64,000 bases of DNA, from assembly GCF_000515335.1 (NCBI RefSeq), contig NZ_KI911563.1, forward strand, positions 4,415,233-4,479,232, in the 5' to 3' direction. The notes under the pieces are model-generated. The model worked only from the letters and a program-made list of their open reading frames with translations, was not told the origin of the DNA and ran no database searches. Both the position numbers and the translations under genes were made by a program. The stretch is from Cohnella panacarvi Gsoil 349. Its GTDB lineage: Bacteria > Bacillota > Bacilli > Paenibacillales > Paenibacillaceae. Positions 10,600 to 19,580 of the stretch are shown one piece after another. The number at the start of each line of letters is the position of its first letter. The first letter of the stretch is position 1.

Positions 10600-11013
10600 A
10601 TGCGCACGATGGGGCTCGATTACGGGGAACGGCGGATCGGTGTTGCGATCAGCGATGCTTTCGGGTGGACGGCGCAGGGCTCCGAGGTCATCGATAAGAA
10701 GCTCGTCAAAGACGAGCTCGGACGAATCGAAGAGCTCGTCAAGCTGCATGAGGTCGATAACGTCATCGTTGGACTGCCGAAGAACATGAACGGCACGATC
10801 GGACCAAGTGGGGAAAATTGCATCGCATTCGCGGAGCGCCTCAAACAGAAACTAGGATTACCCGTCCAATTATGGGATGAAAGGCTAACGACCGTCGCGG
10901 CGGAGCGGACATTGCTCGAAGCGGACGTCAGCCGCAGCAAGCGGAAGCAAGTCATCGACAAGATGGCAGCCGCCATCTTGTTGCAAAGTTATCTAGACTC
11001 GAAATCAAAGTGA
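10600..11013 (+). CDS. ruvX: RuvX/YqgF RNase H-like nuclease
   Basis: This 137-residue protein has an RNase H fold. It starts with MRTMGLDYGERRIGVAISD, which carries the first catalytic Asp, followed by NVIVGLPKNMNGTIG and LWDERLTT. The family is described as a putative Holliday-junction resolvase and also acts in 16S rRNA 5'-end processing. It sits between ireB and DUF1292 genes, the usual operon. A second ATG at 10609 is in frame; no strong ribosome-binding site separates the two. Confidence 0.93.
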   Translation: MRTMGLDYGERRIGVAISDAFGWTAQGSEVIDKKLVKDELGRIEELVKLHEVDNVIVGLPKNMNGTIGPSGENCIAFAERLKQKLGLPVQLWDERLTTVAAERTLLEADVSRSKRKQVIDKMAAAILLQSYLDSKSK

Positions 11014-11022
11014 GGGAAGCCC

Positions 11023-11340
11023 ATGACTGACAACAACCATCTCCACGACGAAGAAGAAGCGGAAATTATTTATATCCCGGACGGCGAGGGCAACGAAGAG
11101 GCGTTCGAGGTTATTATGAGGTTCGAGCTCGATGACGGCACCGACCGCAAATACATCATGGTCGTTCCCGCCGAAGACGACGGAGAAGAAGAACAAGAAG
11201 TGTTCGCTTTCCGGTACGAGGAAGAGAACGACGATATTCAGCTGTTCCCGATCGATGATCCCGCCGAATGGGATATGGTGGAGGAAACGTTCAATACGCT
11301 CATCGGAGAGTTCGACGAAGCCGAAGGTGACAAAGCGTGA
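11023..11340 (+). CDS. DUF1292 protein (YrzB-like)
   Basis: This acidic protein of 105 residues has the DUF1292 signature: an opening EIIYIPDGEGNEEAFEV strand, a central YIMVVPAED strand, then EVFAFRYEEE, with a C-terminal EWDMVEETFNTLI helix. The function is unknown. It is in the ireB-ruvX-yrzB operon and overlaps the next gene by 4 bp. Confidence 0.85.
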   Translation: MTDNNHLHDEEEAEIIYIPDGEGNEEAFEVIMRFELDDGTDRKYIMVVPAEDDGEEEQEVFAFRYEEENDDIQLFPIDDPAEWDMVEETFNTLIGEFDEAEGDKA

Positions 11341-11618
11341 GCGAAAGCGGAGCGTTGCGCCGGCAGTACGGCAACACGATCGAGCTGAACGGAGAGCAGG
11401 AAGCTTACGAAATACTGGCCGAATTGACCGTGAACGGAACGCAGTACGCGGTGCTGCAATCGGGATCGATGCAAGGCGAAGACGCGATCGAGGTGTTTCG
11501 GGTCGTGGAAGGCGAGCAAGGAAGCTTGCAGCTGGAGACGGTCGAAGACGACGACGAGTGGGAATCGGTAGCCGAAGCTTACGACGACGCGCAATTTGGC
11601 AGTGACGATCAGCCCTGA
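11337..11618 (+). CDS. Second DUF1292-like protein
   Basis: This 93-residue acidic protein starts at a GTG that overlaps the preceding stop (GTGA). It repeats the DUF1292 layout: AYEILAELTVNGTQYAVLQS, then AIEVFRVVEG, then DDEWESVAEAYDD. It looks like a tandem, diverged paralogue of its neighbour. A strong terminator follows. Confidence 0.8.
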   Translation: MSESGALRRQYGNTIELNGEQEAYEILAELTVNGTQYAVLQSGSMQGEDAIEVFRVVEGEQGSLQLETVEDDDEWESVAEAYDDAQFGSDDQP

Positions 11619-11632
11619 TGTTGAAAGAATCG

Positions 11633-11656
11633 AAAGAGCGGGAGACCGCTCTTTTT
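11633..11656 (+). terminator. Terminator after the ireB-ruvX-DUF1292 operon
   Basis: AAAGAGCGG (11633-11641), loop GAGA, CCGCTCTTT (11646-11654), then further T residues. Confidence 0.88.
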
Positions 11657-11694
11657 CACCATGTTAGAGGGCTTGCTGGAGGGGAAACATAAGC

Positions 11695-13107
11695 GTGGCT
11701 AGAGACGATGAGTCGCAATCGAATGGCTGGAAATCGTATTACGGCAGCCGATTGAACGACGGTAAAGACGAGGATGACGTAGAGACGCTGAAAGCCGAGC
11801 GAGATCAGCTGCGGGAACAGTACGCGTCTAAGCAGAAAGAAGCCGACGTGGAAGAAAGCACGCTCAAGTTCGAAGGCTTAGCGCAGCAAATTCGCGAGGA
11901 GATGCCTCTCGCGCAAGAGCCGGTCGAATCGGCGAGGCTCTTCAGAGATCCGAGATCCGCCGTGCCGGCCCAGCAAGCGCCGGACGAGCAGCAGCCGCCA
12001 AAGGCGAGGACGAGCAACACGACCTACGTGCCGCGCCGTAAGCCGAAAGTGTTCTTATGGTCGTTCCTGATCGCGCTGGGCATTGTATTGTCTATCGGAG
12101 CGGGGGCGTTATTCTACCTATGGAACGGTTTGCGTCCGCCTGCGGCAGGAGAGCCGATCGAAGTGATTATTACGCCGGGCATGCGGGCGCAGAAGGTCGC
12201 CGAGCTTCTCGAGGAAAAAGGACTTATTCGTAACGCATTCCTATTCAGCGGCTGGATGAAACTGAAGGACGAAGGCTCGCGTTTCCAAGCGGGAGTATAC
12301 AAGCTTAAGCCCGGCATGACAAGGGAAGAAATCGTCGCCAAGTTCGATGCGGGCGATATCGTTGCCGCCGCGACGATCCGCTTCACGATTCCGGAAGGCT
12401 TCACGGTGCAACAAATCTCCCAAAGGCTGGCGGATGCGGGAGCGGCGGACCGAACGAAGTTCCTCGATGCGGCGAAGAGCCCTTCGTTATGGACCGGTTC
12501 GTCATGGACGTCGGCGCTGCCGGCGGACGGCTCGCTAAGGTACCCGCTCGAAGGTTATCTGTTCCCGGATACGTACGAGTTTAAACGCGGCGCGACGGAA
12601 GCGGAGATCATTAACCGGATGCTTGCCGAGCTGGACCGCAAGCTCGATCAGTTGCCCGAGGATTGGCAGACCGAGCTTGAGGAACGCGGGCTTACGGTAC
12701 ATCAGTTGCTTACGATCGCGTCTCTTATCGAGCGCGAAGTCGTGATCGACGAAGAACGCCCGATCGTCTCGAGCGTCATTCAGAACCGTCTGAACAAAAA
12801 GATGCCGCTGCAGATCGACGCAACGATTCAATACTTGCTCGATAAGCAGAAAGAGCGCCTGCTGCAAGAAGACTTGAAGGTCGAAAGCCCGTATAATACG
12901 TACTTGAACCCCGGTCTTCCGCCCGGACCGATCGCAACGCCGAGCTACAAATCGATCGAAGCCGCGCTGTACCCGGACAAGACCGACTTCCTTTACTACG
13001 TAACGAAGAAAGACGGCACCAACACGCATTTGTTCGCCGTCACCTATAAGCAGCATCAGAAGAACATTCAGACGAGCGAGAAGAACGAGAAGAACGCCAA
13101 GTCCTAA
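11695..13107 (+). CDS. mltG: Endolytic murein transglycosylase MltG
   Basis: This 470-residue YceG-family enzyme cleaves nascent peptidoglycan glycans and so sets their length. It has a charged cytoplasmic N-terminus of about 118 residues, one membrane segment (about 120-143) and then an extracytoplasmic LysM-like plus YceG region with EGYLFPDTYEF, IASLIEREV (catalytic Glu near residue 345) and NTYLNPGLPPGPIATPS. The long cytoplasmic tail is usual for Bacillota members. The GTG start follows GGAGGGG. It corresponds to YrrL of B. subtilis. Confidence 0.93.
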   Translation: MARDDESQSNGWKSYYGSRLNDGKDEDDVETLKAERDQLREQYASKQKEADVEESTLKFEGLAQQIREEMPLAQEPVESARLFRDPRSAVPAQQAPDEQQPPKARTSNTTYVPRRKPKVFLWSFLIALGIVLSIGAGALFYLWNGLRPPAAGEPIEVIITPGMRAQKVAELLEEKGLIRNAFLFSGWMKLKDEGSRFQAGVYKLKPGMTREEIVAKFDAGDIVAAATIRFTIPEGFTVQQISQRLADAGAADRTKFLDAAKSPSLWTGSSWTSALPADGSLRYPLEGYLFPDTYEFKRGATEAEIINRMLAELDRKLDQLPEDWQTELEERGLTVHQLLTIASLIEREVVIDEERPIVSSVIQNRLNKKMPLQIDATIQYLLDKQKERLLQEDLKVESPYNTYLNPGLPPGPIATPSYKSIEAALYPDKTDFLYYVTKKDGTNTHLFAVTYKQHQKNIQTSEKNEKNAKS

Positions 13108-13136
13108 AGAAGACGCGCTCCATGAAGCGCGCCTCG

Positions 13137-13199
13137 GCCCGGATTACGCGATTAACGCAAGCGCCTGCGATCAGGCGCGTCGTTAGTCGCGTGCCGGGC
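13137..13199. other. Long near-perfect hairpin between mltG and the U32 genes
   Basis: Three stacked stems form a 63-nt hairpin: 13137-13142 with 13194-13199, 13146-13157 with 13181-13192 (12 bp, one G-U), and 13161-13167 with 13172-13178 around a CGAT loop. There is no T run, so it is not a standard terminator. It could be an RNA processing site, a cruciform or a REP-like element. Confidence 0.7.
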
Positions 13200-13225
13200 T
13201 TCAGATTTGAGAGGTGAATTGTACA

Positions 13226-14161
13226 ATGACATCGACCATTCCCGAACTGCTCGTCTCCGCAGGATCAATCGAGCAACTCGAACGCTATATACAAGCCGGC
13301 GCTTCGGCAGTTCTTATCGGAGAAGCGAAGTTCGGCATGCGGCAACCCGGCGATATCGGCGCCGATCAATTGCCGGAAGCCGTCGCGGCCGCTCATCGAT
13401 TAGGCGCGAAAGCCTACGTGAACGTCAATAAGCTATTCCGCAACGACGAGTTGCGCGATTTGCCGGCGTACTTGCGCGCCGTGCAGGAAGCTCATGCGGA
13501 CGGCATCGTCTTCGGCGATCCGGCCGTGCTGATTAACGCTCGCGAGCATGCGCCGGAGCTCAAGCTGCATTGGAACGCAGAGATGACGGGGACGAACTCT
13601 TCGGCAGCTTCGTTCTGGGCTCGCCGCGGCGCCGTTCGCGCGGTCGTTGCCCGCGAGCTGAACGGCGAGGAGATCGCCGATCTCCGGAGCCGAATCGATA
13701 TCGGGCTTCAAGTCCAAGCGCACGGAATGACGAATATTTATCATTCCCACCGCAACTTGCTCGAAAGCTACATCCAGCATATCGGACGCGACGCCACGCT
13801 CATTCGAAAAGGAGCCGACCAGGGCTTGTTCCTCGTCGAGACCGAGCGGCCGGACGAGAAGTTCCCGGTGTACGAGGACGCGAACGGTACCCATGTCATG
13901 AGTCCGGACGATATTTGTCTGCTCGAGGCGCTCGATGAGTTGCTCGAAGCGGGCGTTGACAGCTTCTACGTAGAGCCGCTGTTGAAGCCGGACGAATATA
14001 ATGTAACGGTGCTTAAGAGCTATCGGGCGGCACTGGAAGCCTGGCAGCAGGATCCCGGCGCATACCGCTTCAATGACGAGTGGCTCGCGCCCATCCGCAA
14101 CCTTCAGAACCCGGACCGCGAGCTCGGATTCGGATTTTTGTATAAAGAACAAGTTTATTAA
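13226..14161 (+). CDS. U32 peptidase-family protein (TrhP1/YrrN-like)
   Basis: This protein has 311 residues from the ATG at 13226, which has GAGGTG 9 bp upstream; a GTG at 13214 is in frame. It is a TIM-barrel-like U32 family member with LLVSAGSIEQLERYIQAGASAV at the N-terminus. In B. subtilis the paired proteins YrrN and YrrO (TrhP1 and TrhP2) are needed for 5-hydroxyuridine at tRNA position 34, and the same pair is found here. The peptidase name is historical. The trmR gene (yrrM) that usually precedes the pair is absent from this position. Confidence 0.85.
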   Translation: MTSTIPELLVSAGSIEQLERYIQAGASAVLIGEAKFGMRQPGDIGADQLPEAVAAAHRLGAKAYVNVNKLFRNDELRDLPAYLRAVQEAHADGIVFGDPAVLINAREHAPELKLHWNAEMTGTNSSAASFWARRGAVRAVVARELNGEEIADLRSRIDIGLQVQAHGMTNIYHSHRNLLESYIQHIGRDATLIRKGADQGLFLVETERPDEKFPVYEDANGTHVMSPDDICLLEALDELLEAGVDSFYVEPLLKPDEYNVTVLKSYRAALEAWQQDPGAYRFNDEWLAPIRNLQNPDRELGFGFLYKEQVY

Positions 14162-14188
14162 AGGCAATAGGAAGGAGGAAATTCAACG

Positions 14189-15448
14189 ATGTCACAACCT
14201 GCTACGATAGAGGTCAAATCGAGATACGGTAAGCGTCACCGTCTCGCTAAGCCGGAACTGCTCGCGCCTGCGGGCAATCTCGAGAAGCTCAAGTTCGCGG
14301 TTCACTACGGCGCGGACGCGGTGTATATCGGCGGACAGCAATACGGCCTGCGCTCCAACGCGGACAACTTCAGCTTCGAGGAAATGCGCGAGGGCGTGGA
14401 GTTCGCGGCCAAGTACGGCGCGAAGGTGTTCGTCGCGACGAATATCTATGCGCACCAGGAAGACTTAGACGGCATCGCCGATTACTTGCGCGAGCTCGAG
14501 AAAGCGGGAATCGCCGCTATCATCGCCGCCGATCCCGCGATCGTGGAAGTCGCGATGAAGGTCGCGCCGAAGCTGGAAGTCCACCTGAGCACGCAGCAAT
14601 CGACGATGAACTGGCAAGCGGTTCAATTCTGGAAAGAAGAAGGGCTTCCTCGGGTCGTGCTCGCCCGCGAGACGACGATGGATGAAATCCGCGAAATGAA
14701 ACGGAAGGTGGACATCGAGCTCGAAGTGTTCATTCACGGGGCCATGTGCTCGTCGGTTTCCGGGCGCTGCGTCCTCTCCAACCATTTTACCGACAGGGAT
14801 TCGAATCGCGGGGGCTGCTGCCAGTCTTGTCGCTGGAAATACGATCTGCACGCGGACGAAACCTCCGTCATGGAGCCCGGCCAGAATCTATTCACGATGG
14901 GCTCGAAAGATCTGTGCATGATCCAGCATATCCCCGATCTGATCGACGCGGGCGTCGATAGCTTCAAGATCGAAGGACGGATGAAGAGCATTCATTACGT
15001 CGCCTCCGTCGTTAACGCCTATCGCCAAGCGATCGACGCTTACATGGACAATCCGGAGACGTATGAATTGCGTCAGGAGTGGGTCGACGAAATCGGCAAA
15101 GCCGCGAACCGTCCGCTCAACACCGGCTTCTTCTACACGGTTCCGGGAGCCGAGGAGCATATTTACGAAGCGGAAGAAAAACCGGCGCCTTACGACTTCG
15201 CGGCCATCGTGACCGACTACGACGAAGCGACCGGAACGGCGATCGTCCAACAACGCAGCCCGTTCCGTCCTGGCATGGAAGTCGAGTTTATCGGTCCGGG
15301 CGGCAGACATTTCAAACAGCTCGTGGGCGAATTGACGGACGAGGCGGGCAACCCGCTGACGGTCGCCCGGCATCCGTTGCAGCGCATCCGGATCTCCGTC
15401 GATCACCCGGTGCGGCCGTTCGATCTCATGCGCAAGAAAATCGGATAA
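14189..15448 (+). CDS. U32 peptidase-family protein (TrhP2/YrrO-like)
   Basis: This 419-residue protein has the full U32 signature ELEVFIHGAMCSSVSGRC plus the cysteines of GGCCQSCRW, which in related enzymes bind an iron-sulfur cluster. The N-terminal LAKPELLAPAGNLEKLKFAV is typical, and a C-terminal beta-barrel-like region follows residue 330. It is the second member of the predicted tRNA ho5U34 pair, 27 bp behind the first. AAGGAGG precedes the ATG. Confidence 0.9.
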   Translation: MSQPATIEVKSRYGKRHRLAKPELLAPAGNLEKLKFAVHYGADAVYIGGQQYGLRSNADNFSFEEMREGVEFAAKYGAKVFVATNIYAHQEDLDGIADYLRELEKAGIAAIIAADPAIVEVAMKVAPKLEVHLSTQQSTMNWQAVQFWKEEGLPRVVLARETTMDEIREMKRKVDIELEVFIHGAMCSSVSGRCVLSNHFTDRDSNRGGCCQSCRWKYDLHADETSVMEPGQNLFTMGSKDLCMIQHIPDLIDAGVDSFKIEGRMKSIHYVASVVNAYRQAIDAYMDNPETYELRQEWVDEIGKAANRPLNTGFFYTVPGAEEHIYEAEEKPAPYDFAAIVTDYDEATGTAIVQQRSPFRPGMEVEFIGPGGRHFKQLVGELTDEAGNPLTVARHPLQRIRISVDHPVRPFDLMRKKIG

Positions 15449-15510
15449 AATAACTCACTTTTCGCGTAAAAATTTTTAATTTATTTTTAATATGAAGAGG
15501 AGTTTAGTTC

Positions 15511-15594
15511 GGACTTGTCGAATTGTCTCTCTAAAGTTATTCCTTGGCATTCATCTGCCGAGGGGATGAGGGAGACTCCGACAAGTCCTTTTTA
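15511..15594 (+). terminator. Structured leader with terminator ahead of the chemoreceptor
   Basis: A rod-like structure has an outer stem GGACTTGTCG (15511-15520) with CGACAAGTCC (15579-15588), a middle stem 15525-15531 with 15570-15576, and an inner hairpin 15542-15549 with 15556-15563. It is followed by TTTTT. It may terminate the U32 operon or act as an attenuator for the chemoreceptor 47 bp downstream. Confidence 0.75.
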
Positions 15595-15640
15595 TTACAG
15601 CGATGTCAGTCGTCACTACGAAGAAGAGGGTGTTACACAG

Positions 15641-17755
15641 ATGAAGAAATCGTTCCGAGAACGTGTAGATTCGATTAACTGGAAAAAAGGCGCCGAAAGT
15701 GTAAGCGTTTTTTCTAAAAAGGTCGGCGGGCAATTGAAGGGGACGAAGCTCGAGAATCCGATTCGTTCCGTCGGCATGAAACTATTCTTGCTTATTTTTT
15801 GCAGCATTCTCGCGTGCGTCCTCTGTCTAGGATGGTTCTCGTATTCGAAATCCAGCTCGATCATTAAGCAGAAAGTCGCGGATGCGACGACCCAGACCAC
15901 CGCACAGACGGCCGGCAAAATGAGCCTCTTGCTTGAAGGGTACGAGAGGGCATCGCTGCAATTCATTACGGATAGCGATTTTATGGGATACTTGAGCACG
16001 CTTGGAGTCACGAAGGACGACTACGAGCTGTTCGACACGGCCCGCAAGCTGAACGATAAGCTGAACGCCGTCGTCATGGCTGACAGCAGCTATGAAACGA
16101 TTTCGCTCGTTCCGAAAAACCCGAGCGATCAGTTCATCACGACGGGAAGCTCCACGAATAAAGACGCGGTTTTGAACGCGCCGTTTTTGGCCAAGATCGA
16201 CGAAGGCAACGGTAGAGCTTATTGGGTTCCGACGATGGCTAAGGGACTGGACGGTTCCCGCAACGAGCCTACGTTTGCCGTCGGACGCAAGCTCAGCCAA
16301 GGCAAGGAGTATTACTTGATCTTGGAAATCAAGATCAAAGCAATTTCCGACCAGATGGCGGGCGTCGACTTAGGAGAAGGAAGCAGTACGTATATCGTCT
16401 CGGAAGAAGGATCGATCGTATACGGACCGGACACCGAGACAATGGGCTCTTCGTATTCATACGGCATTCCGAGCGTCGAGGAAGCGTCCACGGTTTCCAT
16501 TGAAGGCACGGACAACCTGTCCGCCGCGGGATTGATCGAGATCAACGACTGGAAGCTTATTGGCAATATCCCGGTATCGTACATGGTTAAAGACGCTAAG
16601 CAGATCAGCACGCTGACATGGATCATCTCGCTCGTTGCAGCTCTGATCGCGGCAGGCATCGGTCTCATCGTCATGCTGACGGTAGGACGCCCGCTCGCGC
16701 AACTGCGTACGCTTATGAACGAAGGGGAGAAGGGCAACCTCACCGTTCGTTCCAATATCCGCAAGAAGGACGAGATCGGCCAGCTGTCCGACAGCTTCAA
16801 CCGGATGATGGAAGAGATTACCGGACTCGTTCGCCAGACGAATGCGTCCGCGCAAGAGGTGCTCGAGACGGCGGTCGCTCTGACGGAGTCTTCGCGCAAA
16901 ACGGCAGGCGCGGCGAAGGAAATCGCCGTGGCGACCGAAGAGATCGCGAACGGCGCTACGAACCTCGCCGTCGAATCGGAGAAAGGCACCGACTTGACGA
17001 TTCAGATCGGCTCGCAGGTTCAATCCGTTATTAGTTCTAACGTACAGATGGGCCAATCGGCGGGCGAAGTCGAAGAGGCGAGCCGCAAAGGCTCCGAGTA
17101 TATGGGCACGTTGATTCAGAAGACGGGACAGACGGAAGACATGACCCGTTCGATGGTCGACAAGGTAGACAAGCTCAAAGAAAGCACGAGTTCGATCCGT
17201 AAAATCTTGGACGTTCTCGGCAACGTATCCAAGCAGACGAACATCCTTTCACTTAACGCAACGATCGAAGCCGCTCGCGCCGGTACCGCCGGCAAAGGGT
17301 TCATGGTCGTCGCGGACGAAATTCGCAAGCTGGCGGATCAGTCGAGGCAATCGATCGGCGTCGTCGGCGAGATCGTGGAAAAAATCCAACGGGAAATCGA
17401 CGAGACGGTATCCGTGCTGTCCGAGGCGTATCCGATCTTCCAAGAGCAGATCGAGTCGGTACGCGAGGCGAATCAAATTTTCTACGTCGTTCAAGACAAC
17501 ATGACCGATTTCGTGCAGCGTCTGGAAAATGCGACCGAGTCGGTACGCAACCTGGAAGGGGCGCAGACGACGCTGTCGCTCGCGATGAGCAACGTCAGCG
17601 CGGTCGCTCAAGAATCGTCGGCAACGTCCGAGCAGGTCGCATCGCTCAGCAACGAGCAGCTCAATATCAGCGACGGTCTCGTGCAATTGTCTAACAGACT
17701 TGAAGCGGTATCCGGCAAGCTGAAAGAGGCGCTCAGCCGGTTCACGGTGGTTTAA
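15641..17755 (+). CDS. Methyl-accepting chemotaxis protein
   Basis: This 704-residue transmembrane receptor runs from the ATG at 15641 (GAGGG upstream). An upstream TTG at 15515 would place the leader hairpin inside the gene and is rejected. A cytoplasmic N-terminus of about 45 residues is followed by a membrane segment (about 46-68), an extracytoplasmic dCache-like sensor (about 70-325), a second membrane segment (about 328-352), HAMP, and a signalling coiled coil with the tip [20 protein letters not shown] near residue 533. The ligand is unknown. A strong terminator follows. Confidence 0.93.
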   Translation: MKKSFRERVDSINWKKGAESVSVFSKKVGGQLKGTKLENPIRSVGMKLFLLIFCSILACVLCLGWFSYSKSSSIIKQKVADATTQTTAQTAGKMSLLLEGYERASLQFITDSDFMGYLSTLGVTKDDYELFDTARKLNDKLNAVVMADSSYETISLVPKNPSDQFITTGSSTNKDAVLNAPFLAKIDEGNGRAYWVPTMAKGLDGSRNEPTFAVGRKLSQGKEYYLILEIKIKAISDQMAGVDLGEGSSTYIVSEEGSIVYGPDTETMGSSYSYGIPSVEEASTVSIEGTDNLSAAGLIEINDWKLIGNIPVSYMVKDAKQISTLTWIISLVAALIAAGIGLIVMLTVGRPLAQLRTLMNEGEKGNLTVRSNIRKKDEIGQLSDSFNRMMEEITGLVRQTNASAQEVLETAVALTESSRKTAGAAKEIAVATEEIANGATNLAVESEKGTDLTIQIGSQVQSVISSNVQMGQSAGEVEEASRKGSEYMGTLIQKTGQTEDMTRSMVDKVDKLKESTSSIRKILDVLGNVSKQTNILSLNATIEAARAGTAGKGFMVVADEIRKLADQSRQSIGVVGEIVEKIQREIDETVSVLSEAYPIFQEQIESVREANQIFYVVQDNMTDFVQRLENATESVRNLEGAQTTLSLAMSNVSAVAQESSATSEQVASLSNEQLNISDGLVQLSNRLEAVSGKLKEALSRFTVV

Positions 17756-17770
17756 TAGGTTGACATGTCA

Positions 17771-17803
17771 AGGGCAGTCCCGATAGGGACTGCCCTTGTT
17801 TTG
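17771..17803 (+). terminator. Terminator of the chemoreceptor gene
   Basis: AGGGCAGTCCC pairs with GGGACTGCCCT around a short loop (17771-17797), then TGTTTTG. It lies between convergent genes. Confidence 0.85.
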
Positions 17804-17872
17804 CGTATGTTGGGAACTATGCGGTATGCGCCGGTTTGTACGATTAATCGTACAAACCTCAGCCTCGGACGA

Positions 17873-19162
17873 TTACGCGAACTTCACCAGATAGTAGTTT
17901 TTCTTCCCGCGGCGAAGGACGATGAATTTGCCGTGCAGGCGTTCTTCTCTAGCAATCGTCGCGTTCGCGTCCGTCACCTTGCTGCCGTTCGCGAGTACGG
18001 CTCCGCTCTCGATGTCCGTGCGGGCCTGTCTACGGGACGGTGCGGCCTGCACGGCGATGAGCAGGTCCATCAGGCTGGACGATTCCGCGTCTTCGATCGT
18101 TGCGCTTGGCATATCCTGCAGCGCCTCGACGAGCTCCGCTTCGTTAAGCTGCGTAATGTCGCCGGAGAATAGCGCTTGCGTGATGCGCTCGGCGGCTTCC
18201 AGACCGTCGTCGCCGTGAACGAGGCGAGTGACTTCGCGGGCGAGCTCGCGCTGAGCGGCGCGCTTCTCCGGGCGCTCGGCGACTTCGGTCTCGAGCTCGG
18301 CGATTTGTTCTTTGGATAGCGGCGTGAAGTACTTCAAGAACTTCACGACGTCCGCGTCGTCCGTGTTGATCCAGAACTGGTAGAACTGATACACCGACGT
18401 TTTGCTGCGGTCCAGCCAGACCGCGCCGGATTCCGATTTGCCGAATTTTTTGCCGTCGCTCTTCGTGACGAGCGGCAAGGTCATGCCGAACGCGTCTCCG
18501 CCGCCCGTTTTGCCGATGAGATCCAGACCTGCGGTAATGTTGCCCCACTGATCGCTTCCACCGATTTGCAGGGAGCAGCCATGATTGACGTGAAGCTGTT
18601 GGAAGTCGTATGCCTGCAGGATCATGTAGCTGAACTCCGTGAACGAAATTCCGTTCGCAAGACGCGAGTCGACCGAGTCTTTGGCGAGCATGTAGTTGAC
18701 GGTGAAGTTTTTGCCGATGTCGCGCAGGAACGAAATAATGTCCAGCGGTTTAATCCAATCGTAGTTGCTCACTAGGTTGGCGGGATTGCTTGCCGCATTG
18801 AAATCGAGGAAGCGGGCCAATTGGCCTTTCAAGCGCTCCGTCCATAATGCGACCGTCTCATCCGAATTCAGGGAGCGTTCGGTCGTACGTCCGCTCGGGT
18901 CTCCGATGAGACCCGTGCCGCCGCCGACAAGGGCGATCGGCTTATGTCCGGCCTGTTGGAAGCGGCGCAATACCAGGATCGGCAGCAGATGGCCGATGTG
19001 GAGGCTGTCCGCCGTCGGGTCGAACCCGGCGTACAGGGTAACCGACTCCTTCTGCAGCTTGGCGGCGAGCTCGTCGCGGTGCGTCGTCTGGTGAACAAGC
19101 CCCCGGAATTCCAAATCCTCCAGCAAAGCGTTGCTCGTGTTCGTGTGATTCGTGCTCATCAT
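17873..19162 (-). CDS. tyrS: Tyrosyl-tRNA synthetase
   Basis: This 429-residue class I synthetase has YAGFDPTADSLHIGHLLPIL (HIGH motif), the tyrosine-binding QIGGSDQWGNI segment and KFGKSES (KMSKS equivalent). A C-terminal S4-like RNA-binding domain (about 360-425) includes SRRQARTDIESGAV. The ATG at 19162 or the adjacent ATG at 19159 follows AAGGAG. It is preceded by a T-box leader and its own promoter. In B. subtilis no tyrS lies between yrrO and yrrR, so this is a local insertion relative to that order. Confidence 0.97.
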   Translation of the reverse strand: MMSTNHTNTSNALLEDLEFRGLVHQTTHRDELAAKLQKESVTLYAGFDPTADSLHIGHLLPILVLRRFQQAGHKPIALVGGGTGLIGDPSGRTTERSLNSDETVALWTERLKGQLARFLDFNAASNPANLVSNYDWIKPLDIISFLRDIGKNFTVNYMLAKDSVDSRLANGISFTEFSYMILQAYDFQQLHVNHGCSLQIGGSDQWGNITAGLDLIGKTGGGDAFGMTLPLVTKSDGKKFGKSESGAVWLDRSKTSVYQFYQFWINTDDADVVKFLKYFTPLSKEQIAELETEVAERPEKRAAQRELAREVTRLVHGDDGLEAAERITQALFSGDITQLNEAELVEALQDMPSATIEDAESSSLMDLLIAVQAAPSRRQARTDIESGAVLANGSKVTDANATIAREERLHGKFIVLRRGKKNYYLVKFA

Positions 19163-19192
19163 TGATCCTGTCTCCTTGTATTCATAATAACC

Positions 19193-19465
19193 AAAAAAGA
19201 CCCGCCTCTGTCATAGACAGGGACGAGTCATCGCGGTACCACCCTAGTTGAGAACGCCGGATCGGCGATTCTCCGCTCATGCCCGTTAACGGCGGGCAAC
19301 CGTCTTTGCCTTCTGCGCCTAGAAAGCGGGCAGTTTCGGCGAAAGAAGCTCCGGGACGTAATTCGCTCTCGCTGGAGTACCGGCTTGCACCAACCGCCGG
19401 CTCTCTGTACCTCCGGGTACGACAGCTACTGATTCCCTTCATGGCCTTCAGTCATTCGATTAGTA
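19193..19465 (-). promoter_or_regulatory. T-box riboswitch of tyrS
   Basis: On the minus strand the T-box AGGGTGGTACCGCG covers 19245-19232. The terminator (GACTCGTCCCTGTC with its complement, then TTTTTT) covers about 19228-19193. Upstream are AGAGAG and the GGTTGGTGCAAGCC distal loop of stem I. GAATTACGTC at 19364-19355 gives UAC (19360-19358) as a plausible Tyr specifier codon. Confidence 0.93.
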
Positions 19466-19468
19466 CAC

Positions 19469-19497
19469 TTTATACCACTTCCCTGCGCTTCTGTCAA
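19469..19497 (-). promoter_or_regulatory. Sigma-A promoter of the tyrS leader
   Basis: On the minus strand TTGACA (19497-19492) and TATAAA (19474-19469) are 17 bp apart. Confidence 0.8.
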
Positions 19498-19580
19498 ATG
19501 GAATCGACGGCGGAAGTCTGCGGGTAACCGCTTGGGGAATAATGGTATTGAACGAACAGACAAGCAGGAGGCAGGAAAAC

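Noticed and set aside
15511..15594. c-di-GMP, SAM or T-box riboswitch
   Set aside because: Key consensus blocks of these classes are missing; only a nested hairpin plus T run is visible.
15515..15640. N-terminal extension of the chemoreceptor from TTG 15515
   Set aside because: It would translate through the terminator-like leader and has no receptor features; ATG 15641 has a ribosome-binding site.
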